In this document: in pieces, positions 22,003 through 32,654 of the stretch
Numbering within the stretch: position 1 is the first letter of the stretch
Layout: each line of letters begins with the position of its first letter
From: Galerina marginata
Taxonomy: Eukaryota > Basidiomycota > Agaricomycetes > Agaricales > Galerinaceae
Direction of reading: 5' to 3'
NCBI GenBank assembly: GCA_023014335.1
Contig: JAECYW010000015.1
Location: forward strand, 992,001 to 1,056,000
Length of the DNA stretch: 64,000 nucleotides
The notes under the pieces: generated by a model
What the model saw: only the letters and a program-made list of their open reading frames with translations
Databases searched by the model: none
What the model was told of the DNA's origin: nothing
Program-made: the position numbers and the translations under genes

Positions 22003-25000
22003 ATGTCCAAGAGGGGAGAGCCTAGCTCCGAGAAGGACAGCGACGGAAGGACACCGTCTAGCTCCACGAGGGACATTGTCGACCCAAATGCAAAGCCATC
22101 AATTGACCTCCCAGCGAAGGGTAATAAAAACATAGAATTGTCTGATCGAAAATTCCTGACGACGATTCGACCAGGGAACGAGTTTCAAGAGTCCATTCCA
22201 CAAATCATCTCCCTCCTCAGTGATAGCAAGTCGCGTGCTCGTAAGGAGGGCATAATTGCATTGTCGAAACACTCAGAGGGAGGTAAAGTGTTGAATTCTC
22301 TGATCTGAGGTGAACATCGTTGATGTACATGTAGCCGAAAATTGGGCGACAATATTAAATCTACATGTAATTCCGCAGATCATCGTCCTTCTCAGGGACA
22401 GTGATTGGCTTGTTCGTAAGGCGAGCGTGGATTTGTTGTCGAAATTTTCAGAGAAAGGTGAAGTATCACATTTTCTGACCTGAACGTCATTGATGTTCTT
22501 GTAGCCAAATTTCAAGCGTCAATTCGGCCTGCAATTCCACAGATCATTGCCCTCCTCGATGACACATTCACAGAGGTTCGTAGGGTGACTGTGGGTGCAT
22601 TGTTGAAACTGTCAGGGCAGGGTAAAGCATCAAATTTTCTGACCTGCATGTTGCTAATGTGCCAGCAGCCGAGTTTCAAGAATCATTTAGGCTCGCCATT
22701 CCACAGATTATCGCCCTCCTTAGTGAGAGACGATTGTATGTTCGTGACGCGGGTGTAGCCATGTTATCGAAACTCTCACAGCAAGGTAAAGCATCAGAGT
22801 TTCTGATCTGGCAAGGCTGATGAGCATTCTAGCCGAGTTTCGTGAGTCCATTGGGCCTGCTATTCCGCAGATCCTAAGCCTTCTCAGCAACGGAGACGTG
22901 GGTATTCGTAAGGCGGGCGCAAATGCATTGCTTATGCTCTCTGAACATGGTAAAGCATCCGAGTCTACAAGTATATTCTGGTCTGAATATCACCGACGAG
23001 AATTGTAGCCGAATTTCAAGAGGCGATTGTGCCCGCCATTCCTCAGATCAATACTCTCCTTCCCGGTATTAACTGGGATATTGATAAGGCTGCTGCACAC
23101 GTCCTAGCAAACTTTCCAGAACAAGGTAAAATGACCAATTCCCATCCCTATGTCTCCTCGGGAAGGGGTAATTAGGGCCAATCCTTACCGGAACCACCGC
23201 GGTACAGCATCACAACCACCGGCTTCCTCTGCGGCTTTTCTTTGAATATTTTAGCCGCTAAGCTGTGCTGACGACAATATTGATTCTGTAGGCATTAATG
23301 CTGATACCGCGAACGACATTGTTGACAGCAACATGTGGGAACATTCTGGTAAGCCACATCGGTTCTTGAATGTCATTTATGGGTCTCATCACATTGCTTG
23401 TTAGAACCCACAACATGCTGGATTGCGGCGGAGTATGCATTACAACATGCCAGGAGCAAATCATCAGCAATTTCCGAGGTTTTTTACAGGTGGAAATTTC
23501 AAGAATCCGAATACGTCGTACAAGCCGGATTTGACGAGTCTCTCATTAAATCCGGTGTTGGATATCTCGAACAGATCCATGTATTTGTCTCTGCAGAAGT
23601 AGATGCCACCTCTCCTCTTTTGTCAGAGCTGGGAAGAATATTTTCCCCATTCTCTTCCATCCTGTTCACAGAGTCCTCTTCATATCCTATTCCGGTCTTC
23701 AAAGGCGATGGAAATGTTTGGGAATTTGATGAGCTCGTTTATTTCACCGCTTCAAAATTTGCTGATGGTGGATCCAGCGCGCAAATGCCCCCGATCTCGA
23801 TTAGTTTTTCTCATACTACTAACCTGGCTGAGAGCCTGACCGGTTTCTCACAAGGTGGGTCTGGTGGCGGGGAGGGAGGGAAGAGTAAGAAGCAGGGGTC
23901 AGGGAAAGGCAAAGAAAGAGACAGAGAAGATGATGAAGATAAATGCAACAAGGACGACAAAGATCCTGAAGATGATCCTGAAGAGCCGTCGGGAGATCTT
24001 GGAAGTGGAACCAAAGCCACGCCAGCGGAAATTTCCTTTGAAATTGTATCCAAGATTTACCCCAATCAAGATCAGCAGAATCCCTTTCAAACTCTGGCCA
24101 TGCAAGGTAGCTTGACCATACAGGTACTTGTCCTTACTAGATTGTAGACCGTCTAATTTAACTCCGCTGATAGACGATGCCACTATCTCCTCAGAGTCCA
24201 GACCAGTTTTCAAAACGTCATGTTCAGTTCACAGAGCTTACATTTGGCACCGTGCGGACAATGGACACCACATACAAGCAATTTCATGTCAGGGTGGTTG
24301 TCGACTCGCAACAGGAGAATGCCCGCGTGAAGGTCATCAAACCAAAGAGAACTCCAGAGAGCGGGAGAGAGGAAAAACAGTTGTCATCAAAGAAATCAGG
24401 TCGGGCTCGTGGGATAACGGCAGGCTTAACCATCGGACCGAACCCTCAGGGAACACTAGCAGGCACTTCGACGTGGACAGACGAAGTAACCGCGGGCACT
24501 GAAAGAAATCGATATACCTCTAGGATTACTCAACAAAAACTGTATGGCGTCGTTTGGTGGGGCTTCAATGTTGACGATCTCAACGACCAGGAGGAGGGAA
24601 TTGACATGTCAGATGATGTTCTCCCTACTGCACACTTTGAGTTTGTTGGCGACTCTGATGTACCGACGCCCCCTCCGGAGTGCATGGACGTCGTGGTTGC
24701 ATCCTATTGGTCGATGATTCCCCGGAGTGAACCGAAAAGTACCTGGATTCAGAAGCTTCTGCATCTCGCCAGGTCTTCTGGCACTTCTCAGACCACACCT
24801 TACTCGAATCTTTGCCAGATAGTAGCAATAAAAGCAGTCGCGTCCAACTTGCCTAAACGGTCTGACTATAGGGCAACTGTGGATGTCAGACCTGGAAATC
24901 CTAGTACTGATCCAGATCGTATTACCTATTCTGCTGAAGTGAAACGATCGACGGCCGATTCAGTCGATGTGACACCTGCAGTCATTCCTGGTAGGTAACC

Positions 25001-25214
25001 TTCTGTTCTAGCATGTGGGCTTGAATCTGACAATCTAAAAGTTTCAGGCTTGCGGAACCTAAGCACCTTGAATGTCCCAATGCTCGCAAAGTTAAAAGTT
25101 TCAGGCTTGCGGAACCTAAGCACCTTGAATGTCCCAATGCTCGCAAAGTTAAAACTCTCGGACAACAGCGGCCAAATCTTGGAAAATTCGGGTAACAATA
25201 CCAAAGACCACTAG
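22003..25214 (+). CDS. HEAT-like repeat protein with modular exons
   Basis: The start MSKRGEPSSEKDSDGR is followed by a short disordered region and six HEAT-like units of about 42 residues (for example AEFRESIGPAIPQILSLLSN). Each unit after the first occupies its own phase-1 exon (22335-, 22504-, 22668-, 22833- and 23009-), separated by introns of about 48-60 nt. HEAT arrays form superhelical protein-binding scaffolds. Exons INADTANDIVDSNMW and PTTCWIAAEYALQHA lead into an unrecognised domain (FYRWKFQESEYVVQ, IHVFVSAEVDATSPLL), an acidic/Lys/Gly-rich linker (about 23855-24010), and a second beta-rich region (RHVQFTELTFGTV, LYGVVWWGFNVDDLN). The final exon carries a 19-residue tandem duplication and ends at TAG 25212-25214. 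Function unknown; partner binding is inferred only from the HEAT units. The frame is intact once spliced. Confidence 0.7.
25041..25154. repeat. 57-bp perfect tandem duplication
   Basis: Two identical 57-bp units, 25041-25097 and 25098-25154, each starting GTTTCAGGCTTGCGGAACC, are directly adjacent. The length is 19 codons, so the duplication keeps frame and doubles the peptide SGLRNLSTLNVPMLAKLK at the C-terminus of the HEAT-like protein. Identity of the copies implies a recent event. Confidence 0.95.
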
Positions 25215-25868
25215 TTTTATTCAATGGATTCTGAATCGCAGTTGGAAGATAACAAACGTGAAATGGAAAGTCTCATGAGACTTGTATCTCCGCGAGACTT
25301 CAAGCTTGAATTTCAGAACTTTGGGCCAAATGGGTAACTTATAAGTGCAATGGCCTTCAATCGATACGACCTCACTTTGACGTGATTATCGATCCCAAAA
25401 CCTGGGAATAGAATTGCCCGATAAGATTAGGTTTTACAGCCGCTTTATTGGTGGAAGGCATCCTCAGACGCATCATAACAGATGAGCCGAAAAGGTCGAT
25501 CAGCGATCGAAGAAGGATAGCAGGAAGACGGGAAAAGGACACGCAACTTCGGAGAAAAGTAGGAGTCGCCTCAGTGGAAACAGAGGAAGACGAGGACACG
25601 CGTACTTCTGTGATGTGAAAAAGAAATCATGACATAAAATCGAATGCACCTGACGAACAAGGGAGGAGTCAGGACCGTCAAAGACACATCTTTGGAGCCT
25701 GGGATGGTCCAAAGCTGGCTGCGTCTCATTTTCGTGTTCTTTCCTATTATAATAACTTATAACATTCGACTGCCTCGAGGCCTGACATCACGAATAACGT
25801 GAGCTATAATTACAGATAGATAATGACGCAACTTGATCCATCAACACGCTCCTAGACCGCAAACAAAT
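25215..25868. other. Intergenic, no gene seen
   Basis: The 3' flanks of two convergent genes (HEAT-like, plus; DUF1772-like, minus). Short ORFs only, without recognisable motifs. Confidence 0.5.
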
Positions 25869-26418
25869 TTATGCGCTGTTCATCACGGCCCAGATTCCCA
25901 CTGAGAAAGACACGAACTGCAACGCCGCTCGTCCATAGTTCAACTTGGCCCAAGTCGCAATATCGCCCCTCAACCTCGGCAAAACCAGCGCCTCCTCCTC
26001 TGGCTTAATCGTTGTCTGGATCTTTTTGATGTTGCCCATCATAGTCAAGAGCGTATACGGCACAATGGCAATCGAGGAGAGCGCGGACACGACGTACAAC
26101 TGGCGGGCGTCCGCTGCCTGTGGGGAGTGGTATGCGAGGTAGAGGTAGGCTGAGGAGGTCAGCGCGGCGAAGGAGGGGAAGAACCGTTTTCCGGTGTCAT
26201 AGAGATGCTGCCATTGCGTCTGCAGGGTCTTCGCGGGGAGGGCGGCCTGGCCTTTGGTTTAGGGCGAAAGGAGGGCCGGGATGGCAAACGCGGAGATGTA
26301 GAAGCCGCCGTCTGACTGATAGTGTCAGAGAGAAACGAGGAGGTTTGTAAAGCCAGGACGTACCGGTTAGAATGCCTGAGCCCAAGAGAGTGATGGTTTG
26401 GACGGATTTGAGCGACAT
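25869..26418 (-). pseudogene. DUF1772-like membrane protein with in-frame stop
   Basis: Exon 1 from ATG 26418 encodes MSLKSVQTITLLGSGILT. It splices (donor GTACGT, acceptor CAGTCAG) to DGGFYISAFAIPALLSP and continues in the same frame as TKGQAALPAKTLQTQWQHLY, SFAALTSSAYLYLAY and YVVSALSSIAIVPYTLLTM, ending WAKLNYGRAALQFVSFSVG. The four hydrophobic segments and the terminal N-x-x-R motif are typical of the DUF1772/anthrone oxygenase-like family of small integral membrane proteins. A TAA (26259-26261) interrupts the frame between LLSP and TKGQ, with clear family similarity on both sides. It is therefore a recent pseudogene, a sequence error or, less likely, an undetected splice. Role in this genome unknown. 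Confidence 0.65.
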
Positions 26419-26649
26419 GTTGGGTGATGTCGATGATGGTGGGAAGCAAGAAAGAATAGGAGATATCACTTTATACTTATACCCTGGTTAATCAGCTCCA
26501 GACGAGCTCCAGACTTGCGTTGACATATCTTTATGATAGTTTCGTTTCATCTAATCTTGTCTCGCTAGGCGTTACTAAACCACATCCTCATCGACCTGGG
26601 GACGAGCGCGGGGTGTTGGAATTATGGACTCGCAGGGGGAGATCTTCGA

Positions 26650-28140
26650 CGAAATTCAGGTCGAGGCAATGGAGCGTCCCTGTTCGGTTCTCCGAGGAGG
26701 ACTATGCGAGATCACATGGGGGCAGGATTCGATGGTCGTTGATTTGTTCGTTGCTGAGCGCTGATGGGTTGGTTTTTTTTTCGTTTTCGTCACTTTCGCG
26801 TTGGCAAGGTCTCTTGCAATGGGGAATGTATGCTTTGGTATGCTCACTTTTTTTTCTCCTTTTCTTTGGTTTGATAGTGCACGGTGCACGTATCGAAAGA
26901 CGGCAAACACCTCGCCGCACTGCTGAGTGCCTCGCGTTTTGCTCGCGTTTGGTGATGATATCTGATATCGTATTGACGCCGGGGGAGGGTCGGTCTGTTC
27001 CACGCCAACTGCGACGACCTCAATCTTGACGGGTGTATCTCGACGGAAAGCGGCAAAGAGTAAAAGAAAAGTAAAAGAGAGAGAAAGAGAGAAACAGACG
27101 GTGTAAGCTCTGGGCCGAGCTGCCCGAGCCTCGATTAGATTAGATAGAGATCGCCATCAGACGCCGCGCGGTCCTGTGACGAACAAGCTTGCTTGCCTCT
27201 TGCCACTACGTGCGACGCGATGGGGCACTGCTCGGCGCGTTTCCCGAGCTTCGCCAGCCTCGGACTGCTAGGATAGACCCAACGGACAGCCAAACCCATT
27301 CTCAACAACACCGAAGCGCCGAGACCTTCGCGCATACATGGGACGTGCAGCTCGGCACGCCGTCCGCGTCGAGCGAGATGTATCTTGCATTTGAGAGTGG
27401 GAAGGTTGGGGTCGTTACTGTGTGTTTTTTGTCTTTCATTCCTCGTAGAGCAAAGTACTGACTTTCTAGTATTATTATTGTTGTTCTTACTGTGATTATT
27501 CCGTTGGCTCGATGTTGGGTAGACGAACACAATATAACGTCATCACGCCCTCCATCCCTGCAGACCCAGCTGGGCCAGCTCTGCGGAAGGCGAAAACGAA
27601 ACAGAAATTAGCATCTGAACTGGAACGCTACGTAGCCTGAGCCGAGGGGCATTATCGAGGATGAGGAGGATGGCACAGGAGACGGGAAGGAGGAGAAGAA
27701 AGGGACGGTGAGGAGACTGAAGGCGGTTTTGCGGAGAAATACGTGCGCGAGAAAGAACACTTGCTGGAGGTGTGGTGTCGGGAGGATGAGGATGATTTGG
27801 AGGCATATGAGCAGCTTGAAGGAGATCGGTATCATTGTGCATTTTTCTCTCCATTTCCTCCGGCTGTTGTGGTGGAGCTGATGCTTTGTTTGTGTGATTT
27901 TAGTGTTCTTAAACGGCGATATGTTCGTCGCGCCTGCGCTCGAGGTGATTACTGTCTCTCCCTTTATTTTTTTCGAGTCTGGACTTGGGATGGCTGATTT
28001 GTTTTGTAGACCTCGAAGAATCAGAGCGCTCCAGGATCTACAGCGTCGATTCTTCCTACACCCCGCCTCCGCCCGAGCCGGCGCATGTGCGCGCCCAGGT
28101 CCGGGAGCTTGGTATACAGGATGCTGGTGACAGTGAAACT
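26650..28140 (+). pseudogene. Decayed inverted copy of the F-box gene 3' half
   Basis: Plus-strand blocks match the 9508-13141 gene in order: VPVRFSEEDYARS (about 26670), VHVSKDGKHLAALLS (about 26880), SAETFAHTWDVQLGTPSAS...YLAFESGKVGVVTV (about 27325-27430), VITPSIPADPAG (about 27540), EKYVREKEHLLE and EDDLEAYEQLEGDRYH (about 27735-27835), NGDMFVAPA (about 27912), and a final block with YTPPPPEPAHVRAQVREL (about 28060-28115). Intron positions of the parent gene are still recognisable between blocks, so it arose by DNA duplication, not retroposition. Frameshifts, stops, an insertion near 27110-27285 and internal deletions show that it is not coding. The F-box end is absent. Confidence 0.85.
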
Positions 28141-28423
28141 TGATTTCGCTTTGAAATTTGAAGCCTAAAGCTAAAGGCCTAAGTCGCCGCCTAACACGGT
28201 ACTTTCTGCCTTGTTGTGTTTGAGCTTCCTTGGTTGTTGACTACAGTCAGACTAATCTTGAAGATTATTTACCTTCTGTTATATAGCTGGAATATCCCTG
28301 CTGGCACCGACAAGAGACCTGAGCACAGCAGCTCTGCTAAGATATGATGAGGACTTCGCTGAACGCATAATGGTAACCTAGATTGCTAAGTGTTTTCTAT
28401 TTTGTTGCACTACGCGTTCCGAA

Positions 28424-31200
28424 TCACTCTTTCCCGGAGAGGTTGAGGGCTTTAGAAAACCGTGAAAAAAAGCCGGCTTTGGCTGGCACACTACTATTCG
28501 CCCTCTTCGCCCTAAGGTCATTCTCGCGCAGCAACTTCACGATTGCCACGTGACCCCGAGACGACGCTGCATGGAGTGCGTTCTCATATTCTCCTCCCGG
28601 CGCACTTACATCTGCTCCATTCTCGAGTAGAAGCTTCACAATTCCCTCATGACCTCGAGATGCCGCAGCCTGGAGGGCGTTCCCATAATGTCCCCCCTGT
28701 GCATTGACATCCGCCCCCTTTGCGAGCAGCATCTCTACAATCGCATCATGACCTTGAAATGCCGCAGCCTGGAGGGCGTTCCCATATTCCCCCCCCTGTG
28801 CATTCACATCTGCTCCCTTTGCGAGCAGCATCTTTACGGTTATTGCTCGACCTTGGGATGATGCTTGCTGGAGTGCGTTGTTATAATCCCGTGCATTATG
28901 GAGCATCCGCCACTCGAGTAGAAGGTTCACAATTCCCTCATGACCTTGAGATGCCGCTGCATGGAGGGCATTCCCATATTCCCCTCCCGGTGCATCGATG
29001 TTCGCCCCGCTCTCGAGCAGCATCTCTACAATCGCAACATGGCCATGGAACGATGCTGCCTGGAGGGTATTCCCATATTCTCCTCCCTGTGTATTGACAT
29101 TCGCTCCCGTTTCGAGCAGTATCCTTACAACGCCATCGTGACCTTGAGAAGCCGCAGCCTGGAGGGCATTCCCATATCTTCCCCCCTGGGCATTTACATC
29201 TGCTCCCGTTTCAAGCAGAAGCTTTACGATTATTTCATGACCTTGGAACGATGCTTCCTGGAGGGCAATTACATGTCCGCCTCGCGTTCCATTGACCTCC
29301 GCCCAATTCTCGAGCATAATTGTTGCGATCGTCTCATAAGCTCGAGATGATACTGCCTGGAAGGATTTCCCATATTCTCCTCCTTGTGCATCGACGGTCG
29401 CTCCGTTCTTAAGCAGCATCCTTACAATTGCATCATGACCTTGAGACGCTGCAGCCTGGAGGGCGTTCCCATATTCTCCCCCCTGTGCATTGACGTCCGC
29501 CCTCTTCTTGAGGAGTATCTCTACAATTGCATCATAGCCTTGAGACGCTGCAGCCTGGAGGGCGTTCCCATATTCTCCCCCTTGTGCATTGACATTTGCC
29601 CCCTTCTCGAGCAACATCTTCACAACTGCCTCGCGACCTTGCCATGATGCTGCCCGGAGTGCATCCTCATAGTTTCCGCTATTCTCAAGCAGCAACTTTG
29701 TCATCTCCTGGCGAGCTTGAAACAATGCCAGTCTCCTCAGTGCTGTCATCCGTCGAATCGGTCATAATATACATACCTTCAGATGATTCGAAGAAAGCAA
29801 TCAACTCATCATCGTGGACCACTACAACATCTAAACCTTTTCTCTGCTAACGAAATGGTGAGATATTGTTAAACATCAACTCATCCAACACACCATGAAC
29901 CTGTCGATCGCAATAGCATCGTAGAGTTCATCCTAAAATAAACTGTAAGTCAGAATGAGGCTACACTCGATGGCTACGCACACAAGGATCTGAATCAGGT
30001 AGTCTTTCAATAGGCTCCAGATAGACAGAGAGGCCTGGCTGACTCGTAGTAGACTCATTGCCACGCGGTTTCTTTGGAACCGCTGGTGATTTGGAAGTAG
30101 CCGTGTCTGTCGGATGAGGGGTGGGGGTGAATATCCGCTGCATTCGTTGCAAGAGCGATGGTTTCCAGTCTTCCAATGTGACCAGCACTTCGATCTTGTC
30201 TTTTAATAATACACGTTCACGATAGCGAAACCCACGCAAGAAGATGCATTGGTTTTTGACTTGATGATCATGGCAACACCTGGAAAACGACTGTAGCTGA
30301 CCTTCGGCTGTATTGCTTGGGCGAGGGCGATGTATCTGTTCTTCAGCCTCGTGAGATTGTATGTCGTCTGATTCAGTTATTGGCAGCGGCGTTGACGCGT
30401 GCAGAGATTCGTTTTGAGCCACTGGGCTGTTGCACGGATGCCGGTGGCCGATCGAATAGTCAGGACTGAGGTGCTGAAGGGAATTCCAATTGTATGAAGT
30501 TCCTCCCATAGCTCCCATGGCTTCAAGCGTGAAGTTAAATTCACCTGTTGAAGAGGATGTGGATAAAGCCACTGCTTCCCAATTTCCTGTCTTATAAAAT
30601 CCGGTGACGAGTATCAGCCTACCCACGGGAAAGCCTTCAGGGATTTTACGTTCGTTGACAGCGTCAGCAAGAAGCTGCCGAGCATTATTGAGAAACCACC
30701 TCTCCATATCAACTTTCTTGACGAGGGAGCAGCGGGTGTACCACGCTACCTTATCCTCCAAGTTCAAAATGGCACAGGCGCTGCGGGAGGTTGACAACGA
30801 AATGTGACCCGCAACACCAGCAGGTAGCATCGGAACTCTAGCTGAAATGTGAGAGAAATGAAATTTAAAGACATAATTAGCTTACGTTCCTCCGCTCTCT
30901 GTACGTATCTCGCGTTGCTTGAGACTCTCAGAGAAAATCGGGACCGGAAAATCCTTCGGGATCGGTGGTTCCACATTGACAGGTATAGGGAAACGTGTAA
31001 TGACCTGGAAAACCCCTTCGCTAACGGACAATTGTTAGGCAGACAGACAATAGTTCAGAATGGAATGGAACCAACTCCATGTACCCAATATCACCGATTT
31101 GAATTTCGTCCTTTCCATATGGATCTCCGAACCACACGGGGAATCCATGCTTCTTCTGAATCATTTCTTGCTGGTAGATGGAATAGCCGGGGTCTGGCAT
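28424..31200 (-). CDS. Ankyrin-repeat protein with agaric-specific N-terminal domain
   Basis: Exon 1 starts at ATG 31200 (MPDPGYSIYQQEMIQKK, then WFGDPYGKDEIQIGDIGYM). Splicing adds EGVFQVITRFPIPVNVEPP; a large exon with LNLEDKVAWYTRCSLVKKV and GRLILVTGFYKTGNWEAVA; short exons DELYDAIAIDR and GLDVVVVHDDELIAFFES; and a last exon of about twelve ankyrin repeats of 33-34 residues (typical unit GNALQAAASQGHDAIV). The N-terminal part matches a domain widespread in Agaricomycetes, in a class often linked to NLR-like or effector proteins; its function is unknown to me. Ankyrin repeats bind proteins. The ATG at 29749 seen in the long ORF lies within an intron and is not the true start. Repeat units are very similar, which suggests recent expansion. 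The frame is intact. Confidence 0.75.
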
Positions 31201-31669
31201 AGTACAGGATTCAGGATTATACTGATGATCGGCAAAAAAGCGTTCAAGATGGCGTTGAGCAAAGTGCACACTACATTTCCGACCGTATTTAAGAGTCTCA
31301 AGTGATAACCCGATAACAAACACCGCCTCACAGACTATTACTAGTAGTAGTAGTAGTAGTAGGTGAGAATACGCGGCATGGTCCAATTGCTGAACACCGC
31401 TTTCCCGAGAGTATTAATATACGTGCGAGCATCTCTCGCATATTATCTCGGACTCTGTGCATCGATACCTATCAAGCCGTGCCGCTTTTAAGGCCGCCCA
31501 CACCCTCCTCGAGCATCCACCGCTATGTGGCAGCAAAGTGATGACTGCAAAGAATAAACAACGGCGCTTGACTGCATTTTCAGAAGGTCCTTAGGTTTTT
31601 TGCATGCAGCTTTTCCTCACTCGATACTCTCAACGGATTAAGTTGTTGAAATTGCTACTGCTTCAGACG
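31201..31669. other. Intergenic, ankyrin gene promoter region
   Basis: Non-coding flank between the ankyrin gene start and the copia 5' LTR. It contains a (TAG)n microsatellite at about 31342-31362. The copia target site AGACG is at 31665-31669. Confidence 0.6.
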
Positions 31670-31998
31670 TGTTGGTGAAGAACCCGACATCCCGACGCCC
31701 CTATATTTTATTTCTCCTATATTTTCCTTCCTATCATTGTTCCGGATACCATGATCATGCAACCGATCACTTTCACGTTCTTACGAGCCTCTTTTATATC
31801 GAGTCTCTTTCACCTTTCACCTCAGCCGTTTACCATCGTGTGTAACGTCTGAGGTGCGTATATCCTTTACTATATTATGGACTACTTTACTTACTGAGTT
31901 ACCTGTAGTTTATTCATTTGTATTCTAACAGGTAGATACTCAATTCAGCCGTTTACCATCGTGTGTAACGTCTGAGTTTATTGATTTGTATTCTAACA
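31670..31998 (+). repeat. Copia 5' LTR
   Basis: A 329-bp direct repeat of 39696-40024. It contains an internal short duplication (CAGCCGTTTACCATCGTGTGTAACG-like segments near 31825 and 31948). It should carry the element's promoter and transcript start. Confidence 0.95.
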
Positions 31999-32072
31999 GG
32001 TTATGGGCCCCGTCCTACCTACACTGCACACTTATTGAAACTCATACGGCTCACTAAACTCTATCATCGACA

Positions 32073-32463
32073 ATGTCTACATCTTCGTCGACCTTATCCC
32101 TCATTACGCTATCCGAGAATGACAAACTCCGCGGTTACGAGAATTATACTGCTTGGAAGACTCTCATGGAAGCGCATGGACGACCGAAGGGACTACATAA
32201 ATATTGGGGAAACCTAATCACAGTTCCGACGTCAATCACTGTCACTACAACTGCCACTACTACTTCGACTGGCACGACCACTCCTACTGCCGAGACTACT
32301 CCACCTCCTATCCAACCTACCACAGCCACTACAGCGAGCCCGCCTCCTGGACCAACCCCCGTTCACTCGACTAATCCGTCCGAGCTCGAATACGAACTCC
32401 GCGAGAGTGTTGCGCTTTCTTCGATTTTAATTAATATCGTTGATATCGCCGGTTCAGGGATTA
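32073..32463 (+). pseudogene. Copia gag 5' part, interrupted
   Basis: It begins MSTSSSTLSLITLSENDKL then GYENYTAWKTLMEAHGRP, the UBN2-type start of copia Gag in agarics, followed by a Thr/Pro-rich stretch. The frame runs into the Tc1/mariner element at 32464 and would stop inside it (about 32535). The continuation of the same frame is at 35624 onwards, so this is the 5' piece of a split gene. Confidence 0.85.
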
Positions 32464-32554
32464 CAGCGCTTTTCAAAGCTATACGGAATCGCGAAAAAAT
32501 AAAAACGTCATGTTGGTTATGTTTGGCAAGCACATGACAGGACCCCGAAACTCC
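32464..32554 (+). repeat. Tc1/mariner left TIR (91 bp)
   Basis: Exact reverse complement of 35531-35621 over 91 bp by direct reading. It begins CAGCGC, next to the TA target duplication. Confidence 0.95.
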
Positions 32555-32654
32555 TGTCAACTCAACGACATGGGCGCAACTCTCAGAGAAGTCCTCCTTT
32601 GCCTTATCACTGACGCGACGATGGACGAACATTCTTTCCTTCACTGCCATCATC

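Noticed and set aside
28649..29647. Plus-strand ORFs with repeated CIDIRPLCEQHLY-like units
   Set aside because: They are the antisense reading of the ankyrin repeats; the periodicity comes from the minus-strand gene.
29749..29749. ATG at 29749 as start of a separate 441-residue ankyrin protein
   Set aside because: It lies in an intron between the DELIAFFES exon and the ankyrin exon; splicing joins both in frame.
32073..32537. Copia gag ORF of 154 codons as a complete small gene
   Set aside because: Its last residues are encoded by the TIR of the inserted transposon; it is a truncated piece of gag.
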